From Oscarella lobularis (taxonomy: Eukaryota; Porifera; Homoscleromorpha; Homosclerophorida; Oscarellidae), in NCBI RefSeq assembly GCF_947507565.1, contig NC_089191.1, forward strand, positions 1 through 64,000: a DNA stretch of 64,000 nucleotides, in the 5' to 3' direction. The translations under genes were made by a program, and so were the position numbers. Positions 35,802-48,820 of this stretch are shown one piece after another (within the stretch, counting starts at the first letter, position 1; every line of letters starts with the position of its first letter). Below the pieces are notes generated by a model. That model had not been told where the DNA came from. It made no database searches and saw nothing but the letters and a program-made list of their open reading frames with translations.

Positions 35802-35882
35802 TAGGAGCTGGCAATACGGGAGGGAGGGAGGTAGACGTCCCTCCCTCCCCTCACACACCCACCCACCCGTATGTTCCAGCAC

Positions 35883-36170
35883 AAAATTAATTCTATTTTT
35901 TCTTCAGCGCCTGCCTCTGCTCCAGCAAACATCGAATAAATTCATTTGGCACGTGACAAATAGCCTAACGTAGTGCGTGTGCATGTGGCGGTTACAATAA
36001 TAATAATAATAATAAAACTACTGTAATGAATTTATTGAATGAGAGTTACTTGCTTTTTCTTTTCTTCCTCCATTCATTCATTCATTCATTCATTCGCGCG
36101 GACAAAAAGACATAGGACAGACAAAAGACGACGATGACGACAACAAAGACACAATGATGATGATGATGAC

Positions 36171-36211
<41 letters not shown>

Positions 36212-36231
36212 CGTAATAAAGACGACTGTGA
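35883..36231. repeat. Intergenic microsatellites
   Basis: The 3' flank of the protein 4.1 gene holds (AAT)n at 35,997-36,014, (CATT)n at 36,073-36,094 and (GATGAT)n at 36,152-36,210. No gene. Confidence 0.85.
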
Positions 36232-36699
36232 CTAAGATGACGTTGGAGTGGCTTCTTTTCCAGGTGTCAAATCAGAAGCTAAAGCATCTAATTCATCAGC
36301 AATATTCTAAAAGAACAAAACCCTATTAATATGTGTATCATATAGAGAATATAATCTATTTACGATTAGATGTGCTTGATGAGTCTTGACATCTTTCTCT
36401 TCTTCCGGTTCAACTTTGACTGTTTTTGTAATGACTCTCACTTCAGTGACAGTCGCTCCGCTTCCCTCCAAACTCGCCAACATTTCATCCAAAGGCTGGG
36501 GCTGACCAGCGGGCAAAAACACTTCAGGAGCCGGCTAAAATAAAACATTTATTCTATTAATTTTATAGTAGTCTATTATAGTGTTAGCCAGCCCACCCCA
36601 ATGCCAGGATTTTGCACAGTCAAACTCTCTTCGGCTAAGCTGTCCGTCCGTGCTGTCACCGTTCCTCCATTTGCCGTTGTACTACAAAATAAATAAATA

Positions 36700-36743
<44 letters not shown>

Positions 36744-39343
36744 TAATAATTAAATAGCGTTCACTTATTGATCATGATGACTAACTTTTCTGTTTTTGCT
36801 TGTTGCTTATGAATTGGCGAATTAGCGAGTGCAGTCTGAATCTCGACCTCCAATCCCACTTGAGAAAGATGAGATGACTTTTAATTAACAACAAACCCAT
36901 TGCTCTTTTATTACCTGTATTTTGAGGTGAAGTTGGTTCGCTTCCATCTTCCAATTCCTGATAATCGGGATCGAGATCGTCTTTTCCGCCGGGAGTTTGT
37001 TCCTCTTTTGCTTGTTCCTCTACTTCTGCTGCTTGTTCAGCAAGAAAAGTCGGAGGTGGAGGAGGAAGATCTCCCCCACCATCTTCTTCTTCTTCCTCTG
37101 CTTCTTCTTTCTCATTTTCCTTTTCTCTCTCCTTTTCTTTTGTATGAACATCTTCTTCTTTCTTCTCCTCCTCCTCTGTCTCTTTCGTCGCCTTTTCAGC
37201 ATCCAATGACGTACGTTGACGATCAACAAATTCTTTTGCTTGGGGAGATGGAACATAACCAGGAGCTAAGAAATAAATAAATAAATAAATAAATCACGAT
37301 TAAATAATTTCTACCATAGCTGAGACTTGTTGGTCGTCCCTCCTCTCCTCCATCTTTTTCCTTTTCTCCTTTGCTTTCTCCACCCTTTGAAAATCGTTTA
37401 CTCGGTTTCCTATAAATCAATAATATAATAGGAACCATTTTAGTCGCGTCAGTGTTACGTGTACCTCTCAAATTCAGGTGGCTGTCTGCTCATTTCCATC
37501 GTTTTCAGCTGACGCAACGTTCGTCCACTAAACAAAGAAACAAAATAATCGTAATTGAATTGTCTATTACGCTCGCTCGCTCGCTCGCTCTTTACGGTTA
37601 AATTACCTGTATCGAAATTTGGAACCCATTTTGAGAAATCCGGTTCTTTTTGGAGGCGGAATAGCGACGGACATGCGAAAGAAGACGTGATGCATGACGG
37701 CAATTTTCCACATCAATTTCGCTTTCTTTGAGCCGTCAAAACGAAAACTGACAGTCGTCTCATGTTCATCATTCTACATGCACAGTGTAGATACGAATGA
37801 ATTTTGTCTCTTTCTTACTTCTGACGGTCTAATTTTTATACTGAATTTTTTCCTTCGAAAAGCCAATTTCATTACTTTGGGCCTATAGAGAGAGAGAGAG
37901 AGAGTAATGATTATTAATTAATTTTAATTAACCCCCCTAACTCTACCATGAAAATCGATTTATTCTTCGATCGTCTCGAAGAACATCGATTCCATTTCCA
38001 GATACACCAAGAGAAATGAGAACATTGTCTTGATCACGTGCTTCATAGCGAACAATTCCAAAACCCTCCAATCTCTTAGCATGTTCCAAGAAATGATTTT
38101 CAGCAACAGCTGGAGTTTGTCCACTAAAAAAAACACGGCGGTTAGGGTTAGGGTTAGGGGGGTTATATTTGCCTAAGAATCTTCTTCTTACTGATGTTCC
38201 TTGTGTTGCAATTTGACTTTAGCTAAGAAATCGGCTGGCTGATCAGGAATAAATTGATATCCACTCAAATAATCGTCATCATGGACAGCCGGATCATGAT
38301 CACCAAGTTCAGCTAAATAAATTAAATATATTATTTATTGACATGATGATGATGACTGAAGAGATGCAGTGTTCACCTTGAATGGAATAGGAAGCGAGGA
38401 GAGAAGCCGTCTCTTGACTTACAGTCAAATTTCCCGTTAAAATATCTTTTTTCACTTGAAGACACACTTGATATCTAAAAGAAGAATAGATTAGATGAAA
38501 AGAAATTCCATTGATATAACCGTTGGACCTAGTCAAGTCTTCGTGCAATGTATTAGGATCGAGTGCGTAGAATTTGACACCGAAAAAAAACTCAAAATTT
38601 CGGTCTAAAATAAAAAATTAATTAATTAATCAACCCTAAACAAAGTTTACGCACCGCGCACTTGCTTCCGTAGGAGCTTTCGCGGATCGAGCCAATTCTA
38701 TAGGAGAAGACGAATGAGGGGGATATAGAAAAAAAAAGGGGAATTGGGGGGCCCCGATCACGGCTGACCGGAAGTCGAACAAGAACCTTACCCGATCTCC
38801 ATCGGGATCGATAAAAAAGACGCCAAAATAGTCTTTTTCGAGCACGTTCAAATGATCGAAAACGCGATCGACGAGTGCCGGTGATTTAGCGTCACGCTAG
38901 AGTAGAGAGTAGTAGAGAGTGTACTAGAGAGTACTCTAGTCTAGAGAGTAGAAAGGGGACGCGCGAAGACAAAACAATTTCATGAGAGGCGGCGACTCAT
39001 TGAGAAAAGGATACCCCAGCGCGCGGGGGAGAACGAGCGAAAGAACGAGCGAAAGAACGAGCGAAAGAAAGAACGAGCGAAAGAGAGCGAGCGAATCGTT
39101 TTTTCGTCGATTTCCGCTCGTGCAAAATGCTTCCGACGACGTGACGCGCGCCCCTTCTTCAACGATCCAAAAAGGGGCCCCACTTTTTTCTCTTTTCCCG
39201 CGACAGCTTACGTCCAAGTCGTATTCGAGCGTTTCGCCGTCGAGAAGTGAAACCGTACAATGAATTTCTCTCGCTTTAGGATCGTTTTTGCGACGTCGTT
39301 TCGTCGACGATTTTTTCGTTGTCGTTTCCGCGTTCGAAGTCAT
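36232..39343 (-). CDS. Protein 4.1 family (FERM-FA membrane-skeleton protein)
   Basis: Proteins of this family link transmembrane proteins to spectrin-actin under the plasma membrane. The model runs from Met at 39,343 to TAG at 36,232 in about 14 exons. FERM F1: EIHCTVSLLDGETLEYDLD then VFDHLNVLEKDYFGVFFIDP (38,810-38,893). F1/F2 link: NWLDPRKLLRKQVR then FFFGVKFYALDPNTLHEDLT. F2: YQVCLQVKKDILTGNLTV, ELGDHDPAVHDDDYLSGYQF. F3: VLISLGVSGNGIDVLRDDRR, INRFSWPKVMKLAFRRKKFS, KKAKLMWKIAVMHHVFFRM. FERM-adjacent (FA) region: GFLKMGSKFRYS, GRTLRQLKTMEMSRQPPEFE. The rest is low-complexity Glu/Lys-rich (37,000-37,200) with a short C-terminus ending DLTPGKEATPTSS. The canonical 4.1 C-terminal domain is at best weakly represented (VTEVRVITKTVKVEPEEE). 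I avoid a specific EPB41 paralogue symbol because the lineage predates vertebrate duplications. Confidence 0.93.
38142..38159 (+). repeat. Interstitial telomeric repeat (TTAGGG)3 in an intron
   Basis: Three perfect consecutive TTAGGG units lie inside an intron of the protein 4.1 gene, in the TTAGGG orientation on the plus strand. Confidence 0.9.
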
Positions 39344-39765
39344 AGCGCGCTACTTAGCGTCTCTTCTTCTCCTCTTGCGATTAGAGAAAGGGATGCAACG
39401 TCGGCTTTGGGCGTCCGACTGGGCGGTACACAGTGTGTACGATTAGCAAAAGATCCGCGGCCCGGAGGAATGGTCCTCGAGGAACGCGTGGAAGGCGCTG
39501 GAGGTTCTCACGGACACGTGACGTGACGTAAAACAAATACTGCACCCCCATTGGTCGGTCGTCTCTTTCGACGCTTGGGGAGTGGATCCGGATCAACAGG
39601 TGTGTATGTCATTCCAACAACTTTAGTGAGGTAATAGGAACAAGCTGACGTGACGACGACTACGCTATTGTGGGAACATTAGAAACGTTTTCGCGGCCTC
39701 CGACGTCACACTGACACAACTATTCGCGCGTAACGCACGTTAATAAACAAACAAACACAGCTACA
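39344..39765. promoter_or_regulatory. Putative bidirectional promoter (protein 4.1 / 7-TM gene)
   Basis: The 422 bp separating divergent start codons at 39,343 (minus) and 39,766 (plus) are CpG-rich. They contain GGACACGTGACGTGACG near 39,512-39,528 and TGACGTGACGACG near 39,650, which are E-box/CRE-like motifs. No TATA box is obvious. The promoter role is inferred from position only. Confidence 0.45.
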
Positions 39766-40857
39766 ATGGCGGCGGTGGTGGAGATGACGAATCGATCGAA
39801 CAACATCACGCCTATTCCAGCGAACAACAGTCCGGCCGATCCCTACCTTGGAGGTTGCTTCAAAAATTATACGCCAGAAGCGTGCGCAAGAGCGGGCTCA
39901 CTAGCGACTCTTGCCATTGTAACGGCACTCGTATGCACTATCAAAATCATAGCGCTACATCGTCGAAAGAAGCGCGCACACGCCAATCACTACGTCGTTT
40001 TCTATGCAGCACTAATCGAATGTCTACTCTTCGCCGTTCATTGGCTCGTCGAATACGACGCTCGAATCGTTTTCGCATGCGAATGGCTCAACGCTATAGA
40101 AATTCTCGCCGTTCTTCATTTCTACGCAGCACTCGCCGTCGCAATGGTCTATCAAGATAAATCCAAGTTAAAACGCTTCGCATTTCCCTTTATCGTCGTT
40201 CTCGCTCTCTATTTCACGAGCGTTATGATCTACGCCATTGTTCACGTTCAAAAAGATTCCGTCGAATGTACTGCGCATGCGTGGCTATTATTTTCTGTTT
40301 CCGATTTCCTTCTCGTTCAACTTTTCGCTCTCGTCGCACTTTATATCAATCGCGTACTCAATTCCGTCATGACGTTAGAAGATTTCAAACGACGTCAAAA
40401 ACGTCACGTCATATCATTAGTTATTGTTTTTGAAGTTGCAATTCTTCTCAGCATTGTCATTGATATCGTCGACAAAGTTTCCTATCGCACGGATAAGGAA
40501 TTCACGTGTTGGTCATTTTTCATAAAAAGTCAAACGGGTTTCACTATATATTACATTGTTTTTCGCATCGTTAAATATTTTATGCCTATATGGGCCATGT
40601 GCGTTGTTTTTCATTTGGGAATGATGAAACCAAGCAAATTGTCATCCTCTTCTTCTTCCTCCTCATCGACGTCATCACTATCTACAAGTGTATCAAGAAC
40701 AAATATTGATATCCCTTTTGCTGCTAGTGGAAAAAGAAACACAAGGGCCGCACGAATACCCTACGTCTCTCATTTTACAAATCAAAGGCACAGTTCATAC
40801 AACATTAATAGTGGTGGTGGCGGCGGAAGTAGTGGAAGCCCATCCATACCAGTTTGA
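39766..40857 (+). CDS. Orphan seven-transmembrane protein
   Basis: An intronless 363-codon gene, unusual among its intron-containing neighbours. The N-terminus (about 45 residues) has NRSNNIT sites for N-glycosylation and two Cys before the membrane. Seven hydrophobic segments lie at about residues 46-64, 73-94, 103-128, 137-160, 170-197, 214-236 and 256-284. Charged loops follow, including KRRKKR-like basic stretches after TM1 (RRKKRAHAN) and TM5 (DFKRRQKRH). The C-terminal tail is Ser-rich (about 12 consecutive Ser near residue 290) and ends with a Gly/Ser run. No DRY or NPxxY motif of class-A receptors is seen. Topology suits a GPCR or a GPR137/TOM1-like 7-TM protein, but I cannot assign a family. 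Its 3' end is 65 bp from the IFT52 stop, tail to tail. Confidence 0.85.
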   Translation: MAAVVEMTNRSNNITPIPANNSPADPYLGGCFKNYTPEACARAGSLATLAIVTALVCTIKIIALHRRKKRAHANHYVVFYAALIECLLFAVHWLVEYDARIVFACEWLNAIEILAVLHFYAALAVAMVYQDKSKLKRFAFPFIVVLALYFTSVMIYAIVHVQKDSVECTAHAWLLFSVSDFLLVQLFALVALYINRVLNSVMTLEDFKRRQKRHVISLVIVFEVAILLSIVIDIVDKVSYRTDKEFTCWSFFIKSQTGFTIYYIVFRIVKYFMPIWAMCVVFHLGMMKPSKLSSSSSSSSSTSSLSTSVSRTNIDIPFAASGKRNTRAARIPYVSHFTNQRHSSYNINSGGGGGSSGSPSIPV

Positions 40858-40921
40858 TCTTATCTTATTTATCTGATTATTCATTGTACTGTATGTACTT
40901 TTTGTAATATAAAATTTTCAC

Positions 40922-42495
40922 TCACTCTTCCTTCATTTCTTCCGTCATCGTCGTCGCGGTTGCAGCTGCCACGTCATCGTCATCGGCATCTTGATTGAGT
41001 TTTTTGAATTCAACGACTTGAGTAAAAATGTATTCCAAAATGTGCTTTGCGTCTTGGCTATCTGCCGGTAATTTTCCGGAAACGCCAAGGATTTCTCCAC
41101 ATTCCCGTACATAGTATTCCAGATCGTCATCATTACCTAATTAATTAATTAATTAATAAACAAACGTCAAACGCGGAGTATTAATTAATTCATACATTTA
41201 TTTGTTACTTGAGCCAGTTTTACTTTTTCCGACGAAAAATGTTCGTCGAGATCAAAGAGATCAAGAGCTGGCGGAGGAACTTCGCGAAACGTAGGCGGAA
41301 ACACCTAAATAAATAAATAAATAAATAACGAATTATTTTTCAAGTGTCCTTACTGCTGGTGTGAGCGGCGGAAGAGGCGTTTCAAATTGGGGTTGTATCA
41401 ATTGTAAGGGTTCGTGTTTCACTCTCAGCTGATCATAGGCTCTTTAGTTAAAAATAGGACTTATTACGGTATTTATTTTCCTTAGTAGTACAGTAGTACC
41501 TAATAGCATCTGGAAGTACAGATGTATCAAGTTGATAAAGAGACATGTTGAAGAGAGACGTAAAGTCTCTCGGAATCTTAATACGGTCGTAATTACATAA
41601 ATATCATTGATTATCTTTTTTCTACTTCATCTCCCTCTTGAAGAGGAACGCGAAGACGATCTGCCAGTCTCGAAGTATCAGGTATAAAGTGATAGTCTGA
41701 TACCTAGGGTAGTTGGAAAGGGGAAAAAAAAGATTTCTTTCTATGTTACATTCAATTTCCGGAAGTCTTATCTACTTCCGGGTCTTCCGCATCAATAGCA
41801 TTCAATTCAATTTCGTCCGTTGTAAACCATCGAAAAATAACATCCTAGAACGGATTAAATAATAAATTAATGGTCACGTGATGACGCACCCAGAGTTTCT
41901 CATTTTCTTCTTTATCAATGTATTGATCTGAGAAGACGTGACAGGAGCCTAAAACTGCCAACTTACCGCCGCCACTCCCATTTTTCTATTAATAGCACCA
42001 CATGACGACGTCATCATTTCATTTTGGGAGGAACATCATGAAGGGGTGGGCGTGTACCTGTCGACGTCCCGTATAAAAAGCTCCAATTGGTCGATTCAAA
42101 GGAAAGGACACGCTCCCGGATGACAACACGGAAACAGCCGGCTTTTGAACATTGAGAGAAGCTCCATACGGATAGAGAAAAGTCAGATCACTACAATTGA
42201 AATTATTATCATTGCGTCACGTGGACAGATAAATAATATTTTCTCTTGAGCTTACTCTTCTTGAGAAGAAGTGCTACTTTGACTTTCAATATTATGATGC
42301 TGCTGACCCGGAATTGACTTTCCAGCGGCACGATTGATTTCTCTAATATAAGATTAATTAATCTAATTAATTAATCTAATTAATCTAATTACCTATTGAG
42401 AACTCCATTTGAAACGACAACTTCTTTAGGATGAAAATATTTATAAAAAACTGTACGAACAACACTATCTAGAAAAATAAAACACTTTTCCTCTT

Positions 42496-42528
<33 letters not shown>

Positions 42529-43010
42529 CCTATAAACACATACCATCATTGATCATGATCCCGTATTCTTCCAAGAGAAAATTGACGTTTGTATCAAATT
42601 TTGTTTCGCCGCCTTCTCCGAGCATAAGAAGAACATTTCCTCCCTCATTGATGTAATTTCGCAACGTTTCGAATTCTTGCGAAGTGAATTTTTCGCGTGG
42701 ACCTCCCAAAATAAAGACTCTAGCGTGCGCTAGCTTGTCGTAAACAATTTCGTCGCGATGCCTAAGAAAGCGAACGAATCGCGAAAACGCGATCAAACGA
42801 CGACGAAAACATACGTTGCAATCTTCCAGCTCGTACGCATGCGTCTATGAATCGTTTTGAAGCCGTTGTTAGGCGTAAAAACTTCCTTCTTCGAAGCGTC
42901 GAAGAGCAACGTCGTTTTGCTCGTTTCTTCGTCCGCGATCGTCTGTAGAGTGTTAGAAAAGAAAAATCGCGCGCTTCGGGGAGTCGAATACAGCGTTCTA
43001 CTTCGGGCAT
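40922..43010 (-). CDS. IFT52: Intraflagellar transport protein 52
   Basis: IFT52 is a core IFT-B subunit needed to build cilia. Exon 1 is tiny (MPE at 43,010, then a GTAGAA donor). Exon 2 begins ADEETSKTTLLFDASKKEVF and continues TPNNGFKTIHRRMRTSWKIA. Later exons read FILGGPREKFTSQEFETLRN, GGNVLLMLGEGGETKFDTNV and NFLLEEYGIMINDG (about 42,540-42,760), HKYFHPKE-type sequence (42,400-42,470), LNVQKPAVSVLSSGSVSFPL then NRPIGAFYTGRRQ (about 42,050-42,190), CHVFSDQYIDKEENEK, and the C-terminus DDDLEYYVRECGEILGVSGK, QDAKHILEYIFTQVVEFKKL (40,950-41,140). The GIFT domain, the middle linker and the C-terminal IFT46-binding part are all present and in order, so the gene is complete. Confidence 0.95.
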
Positions 43011-43173
43011 GGCGACGGCGTCTCACAGAGAAATTCACGCGTTGCTAACGCATGCGCGCGCGCGCCACTCGACTGCTTCATCGCCTCACGTGAGTTTGCA
43101 CGTGCGCGCTTGGATGCGACAAAAAAAACATGAAAAGGAGTAAAAATATCAAGATATCATATCCGAGTTCCGT

Positions 43174-43985
43174 CTAAGCTCGTTGGCAGAGAAGACGAGA
43201 CGATGCTCCGCCGTTCATGGATTGGCCGTTCACTTGGTAATAGACACCGCCGTAACAATAAAATACGCCCGATTTTTCGCCAGTTCCCTTCAAAACCGTT
43301 CCCTCCATACATTCGTAGTAGATCATGAGAAAAGAGTGTTCGTCACAGTCGTTCACCTCCGGGTTTGACGGTTGAAAAGTGACGGGTGGCACACTTTCAC
43401 CGGTCGGAGGAACTGACTGAGACGGGTTATAGGAAAAATAATTCGACTCGTTTCTCGCGCGCGCAAACGTGCACGCCTACACAAGAGAGAGATAGAGAGA
43501 CTCAGAGAGAGAAGAAGTGTACGTGAGGAGAAGGAGGAGGGGCCAAAAGGCCACCCAGGCCCGGGCCCTCGCCCACTCCTTTTTCCCACCTAACTAAACT
43601 TACAGACATAGGAATAGGAAGGCAGCACGGTTGAACGTGTTCGGTGCGATATCCACTCGTTGGCTTCCATGTCCACACGTCATCGTCTTCTTCGACGCAT
43701 TCGTAACCCCAATCGTTGGAGTCGTCAGTTGCCGTCGGTTGAAGAGCCGTTTGATCTTTGCATTGTATTCCTTCCAAATTGAGACCATCGTTGGTCGTTG
43801 AAACGGCTACGGCGTTGGCCGGAGCTTTGCATTCCGGTTCTGGACTCAGAGGGGAGGGGAGGGGAGGGGAGGGGGGCATCATACAGGTGTATCTGGCTGA
43901 GACAGATCGACTTACTTCCTCCGTAGACGGCATCTAAAGAAAGAACGACGACAAATGCCGTTGCAATACGAAAGATGTTCGGCAT
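43174..43985 (-). CDS. Secreted cysteine-rich protein, paralogue A
   Basis: Three exons on minus. Exon 1 (ends about 43,911) encodes a signal peptide, MPNIFRIATAFVVVLSLDAV. Exon 2 (about 43,614-43,843) has CKAPANAVAVSTTNDGLNLE, then Cys residues spaced through QCKDQ, GYECVEED and VQPCCLP. Exon 3 (43,174 to about 43,480) holds CTFARARNESNYFSY, a Pro-rich linker and a module with YYECMEGTVLKGTGEKSGVF and YCYGG, ending LLCQRA. Paralogue B, next upstream on the strand, has the same exon layout and the same Cys pattern. The family is not one I know. CCP/sushi-like or toxin-like folds are possible but not demonstrated; an extracellular role is inferred from the signal peptide and even Cys content. 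Confidence 0.8.
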
Positions 43986-44223
43986 TCTTCCTCTGGGCGA
44001 AATCGTAACTCGACACGGGATATTGCGCATGAGTAGCGCCCTTTTTCCCACGCTGACAGCGGGAGAGGAGAGCGGAGGGGAGGGGTCATTGGGCACGCTC
44101 CCTCTCACAAGGGGTTAAATGCGCATAATTCGAATAGTTTATAGCCCTACTCTTGACATCGTGCGTACAACATAAAAGCTCTCTTTATGTCAATCACACA
44201 TAGAACAACGTTTCAAAGCGGCG

Positions 44224-45089
44224 CTATATCGTGCACTTGAGTGCATTCTTTCCCGTTATTATAACTCCACTATCCTCGCGATAAACGCCCTCAAAGCAGT
44301 AAAACGATCCCTCGTTTTTTCCGGTGCCAACCAACGTCGTTCCACTCATGCACTTATATTTCACCGAAATGAAACCGTGTATAGCGCACGGGGAAGGCGA
44401 GGCAGGAGTTGTCGGAAAAAACGTCTCCGGCGAAATATATTGGCCGGACGAGGGAAGACTCTGCGACGCCGAATACGAAAAGAAACCGGCATCATGACGC
44501 ATGCGAGCAAACGTACAATCCTACAACAAACATTTTTTAATTTCCGCTTGCCACCTATGATCCCATCGTCATTCGTCATTAGACAGGAAGGGAGTGGGAA
44601 TGAATAATGTATGAGAAGATGCTTGGCTCTCTTGTTTCAGCCGTGCAACATCCCCCCCTTAGGGGGCTTTAGGGGGCTTTAGGGGGGCCCCCTACCGGCC
44701 ATACATACGCTTAGCTAGCATGCGCGCAACCAAATTCAAACAAAAAATGACTTACGGTGAGATCTTTGAGGCAGCACGGATCGGCGATATCGTTTGAGCC
44801 CGTGCGATCGCCATAGTCCGGTCTCCATTTCTTGTTCGTACACGTGAAGCCAAAATTGTCAAACGAATCCAATTTGTTCGGATAGCGTGTATAGCCCGAA
44901 TTGCACGTCACATCCTCGAGATTGAGACCGCTGTTCGTCGTAAGAGAAGCGCCATCTGGTGGAGTAGAGCAGCCTAGATCAAAGGAGGATAGAGTATAAG
45001 AATTAGACTTGAATAAGTAGTCTCTCACTTTGATGAGAAGGCTGAAGAAAAAGAAGAGCTACAACAATGACACTGAGATACATCTTCAT
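44224..45089 (-). CDS. Secreted cysteine-rich protein, paralogue B
   Basis: Three exons on minus. Exon 1 (45,071-45,089 region) encodes MKMYLSVIVVALLFLQPSHQ, a clear signal peptide. Exon 2 (about 44,755-44,975) reads GCSTPPDGASLTTNSGLNLE, DVTCNSGYTRYPNK, GFTCTNKKWRPDYGDR, ADPCCLKDLT. Exon 3 (44,224 to about 44,521) begins CTFARMRHDAGFFSY and carries SVKYKCMSGTTLVGTGKNEG, SFYCFEGVY, ending ALKCTI. Shared features with paralogue A (GLNLE-C, CC before the exon-2 end, CTFAR at the exon-3 start, KC/EC-MxGT-L-GTG and FYC-x-GVY) show a local tandem duplication followed by strong divergence. Start chosen at 45,089; a second Met lies two codons downstream. Confidence 0.8.
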
Positions 45090-46308
45090 CGTCTTCGTCG
45101 TTCGTCGTTCGTCGTTCGTCGTTCGTCGTTCGTTGAGAGAATGAGACTATCTCGCACTCACATGCTTTTCTTATAGGAGCCAGCCGTAATTCCGTATAAT
45201 AACAAGAGCCGTCATCCTTTATTCATCCTCTGAATATTATCTACATAATTGATCCATGTCCCATGCACCGGTATAAGATTTCCGTTCCATGAGACGTCCG
45301 TGCCATCAGACCACAGCTGTGTTCCAAGAATATACAACCAAGAGAATATCCAACCAAACACAGCTGTCTTCCTCTTCATTCTTTCTTTCTTTCCCCCACA
45401 CGAAATTGAATTATTTAGAAATGAAATGCTTCCTTATTCCCTTGTGTCAAGACCTAAGAGACAATTTCAACTCTCCTACACTTCAATTGTGCCATGTCAA
45501 TCGTTTAGAGGATTAAGGGGACGTCATCAGAGACTTAAACACATGTGAAAAGAGCTCATATATCAAATATAGCCACAAGAAAAGGAACTCATCCTCCGAC
45601 AATAGACATCCTCCCTACTATATATAAATGTATCACCTTAGTGAGGATACGAAGAGCTTCGTTGCCACATCATTGTCTTGGTATCATGCACGTTACGTGT
45701 GCATTTTGCCTAGAAAATAAAACAAGACCCCGCCTTTGAGAAAGAAGAATCGTTTGACACGTGTATGATAGAGGAGAATCATTCAACTGCTCAGATTTAA
45801 AAAGCTCGTTATCTACGTCTTCAATAGTTCAACAACTTGCAGGTGAAGAAATTCATAAACATCATTGCAGTAAATGGGACGACGTGACGCAGGTGTAACG
45901 GTGGTTTGCGCTTACCTCGTAGCGATGAATAAAAGAGGAGGGGGCCCCTTTCGCGGGAACTCGTCCTAGAAAACACCAAGTCACATTCTCTTCGCAGAAT
46001 AAACAAATGGAGATATTTTTCTGTCGCAAGGAATCAGTTTCTACACGATTTCTTCAAATGCGAGAAGGCTCGGTTGAACGAAAGTTTTTCCAACATCATT
46101 TTCTCGTCGCCGCGCACGCGAACAGCCTAGCTAGCAAAGCGAAAAGACTCACCTTTAACCGCGCGAAGCAAAAACAACAGCGGTTCGAGTTCCAATCCAA
46201 GCTTCCTCGACGAAATCGAAGACGTTCTCTAGAAGCACGCGGTGGCGTGTTCGACGGCGCATGCACAACGCCTAATCGTTAGAATACGCCCACTCTAGGA
46301 AAGCAACA
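45090..46308. other. Intergenic; possible divergent minus transcript
   Basis: No protein family is recognised. Upstream of paralogue B lie four GTCGTTC repeats (45,104-45,135). On minus, short exon-like pieces with good signals exist (a Met near 46,260 followed by a GTGAGT donor near 46,148, an acceptor near 45,970, a GTAAGC donor near 45,917). The first frame stops before its donor, so any transcript is probably non-coding. AATAAA at about 45,716 on plus has no assigned gene. Confidence 0.35.
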
Positions 46309-47217
46309 ATGGGCTCGTCGTGCTCGCAACAGTCAGATCTGAGGGAAGACGTCTTGCAATGCTACGCCGTAAGCCCACCACACCTTTCTTCTTCTCTGCG
46401 TTCGCGCGTCTTCGTTTAGGAGTTGACCTACTTTACCAAGCCCGAAATTTTGCAGTACGATTTCGTTCCTTTGCTTGCGACATCTATAGAGCATCCCTCT
46501 TTCTACGATAGCGTATTTCATCGATTCAGGGAACTCGATCCCGAAGCACTGGAAGAAAACAGAAACGCTGTTATCAAGATGAGTCGAATTACGTCTGGAA
46601 TCGAAGAACTAGCTGTACATCTCCGTCTCCCCCATATATACACATATTCGTACAGGTATTGTTTCCAGGTGAATCCGTTCAAGGAAAGACTCTGTCGAGT
46701 CTTTTCCCAATCCAATAGCGGCGACCTAACGTTTGAAGATTTTCTTGACATGATGTCTGTCCTAAGTGAAAACGTAATGATTATGAATTTTGTCAATAAT
46801 TAATGATAATAATTTCACTTCCCCAGGCTCCGAAAATTGTCAAAGTCGAATGGGCATTCAAAGTCTACGGTTGCACTTTTATAAGAATTTGAAGAAAACG
46901 TTAATTTTCTATTTTAGATTTCAGCAATGACAACGTCATCGATCAAAAGGATATTGTCCAAATGATTGATTCCTTGTGCGGTGAAGACGCCGGAAGTGAG
47001 CTCGAAATCACAGGTCATCTCAACATTGAAGACAGCACTCTCATCGCCGAAAAAGTAACCTAATTAATTAAATTAATCGATTAATTAATTAATTGAGTTG
47101 GCACAGATTATCAAAGAAGCCGATTTGGACGGCGACAAAGTGTTGAACTTTTTTGAATTTGAAACTGTTATGATGAAATGCCCCGAGTTTTTGAATACGT
47201 TTCGCTTACGACTTTGA
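46309..47217 (+). CDS. Calcium and integrin-binding (CIB) family EF-hand protein
   Basis: CIB proteins are small calcium sensors that bind integrin tails, and in ciliated or hair cells TMC channels. Exons begin at Met 46,309 (MGSSCSQQ, a fit to the N-myristoylation pattern MGxxxS). They continue as [48 protein letters not shown] then [28 protein letters not shown] joined to [20 protein letters not shown], and [20 protein letters not shown], ending TFRLRL at 47,217. Two calcium-binding loops are visible: [12 protein letters not shown] (EF3, non-standard position 5/7 residues) and [12 protein letters not shown] (EF4). The NPFKER and FEDFLDM motifs are hallmarks of the family. Introns are 45-70 bp; one contains TTAATTAA repeats (47,059-47,094). 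Cannot be placed among CIB1-4. Confidence 0.92.
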
Positions 47218-47357
47218 AGTTTCTACGTAAAGGCGTTCTACATTTCTAATAGACACTACATGTAGCACTGTGAGTGTGTGCGTATGCGCTGCCATTTCTT
47301 CTCAAGAGAAGCTTACCAAACCATGAAATGAATAGAGAAACTAGCAGTAAACTGTTG

Positions 47358-48820
<1,463 letters not shown>

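Noticed and set aside
39381-39596. Short frames between protein 4.1 and the 7-TM gene
   Set aside because: They lie in the divergent promoter region, have no family match, and overlap in several registers of CpG-rich DNA.
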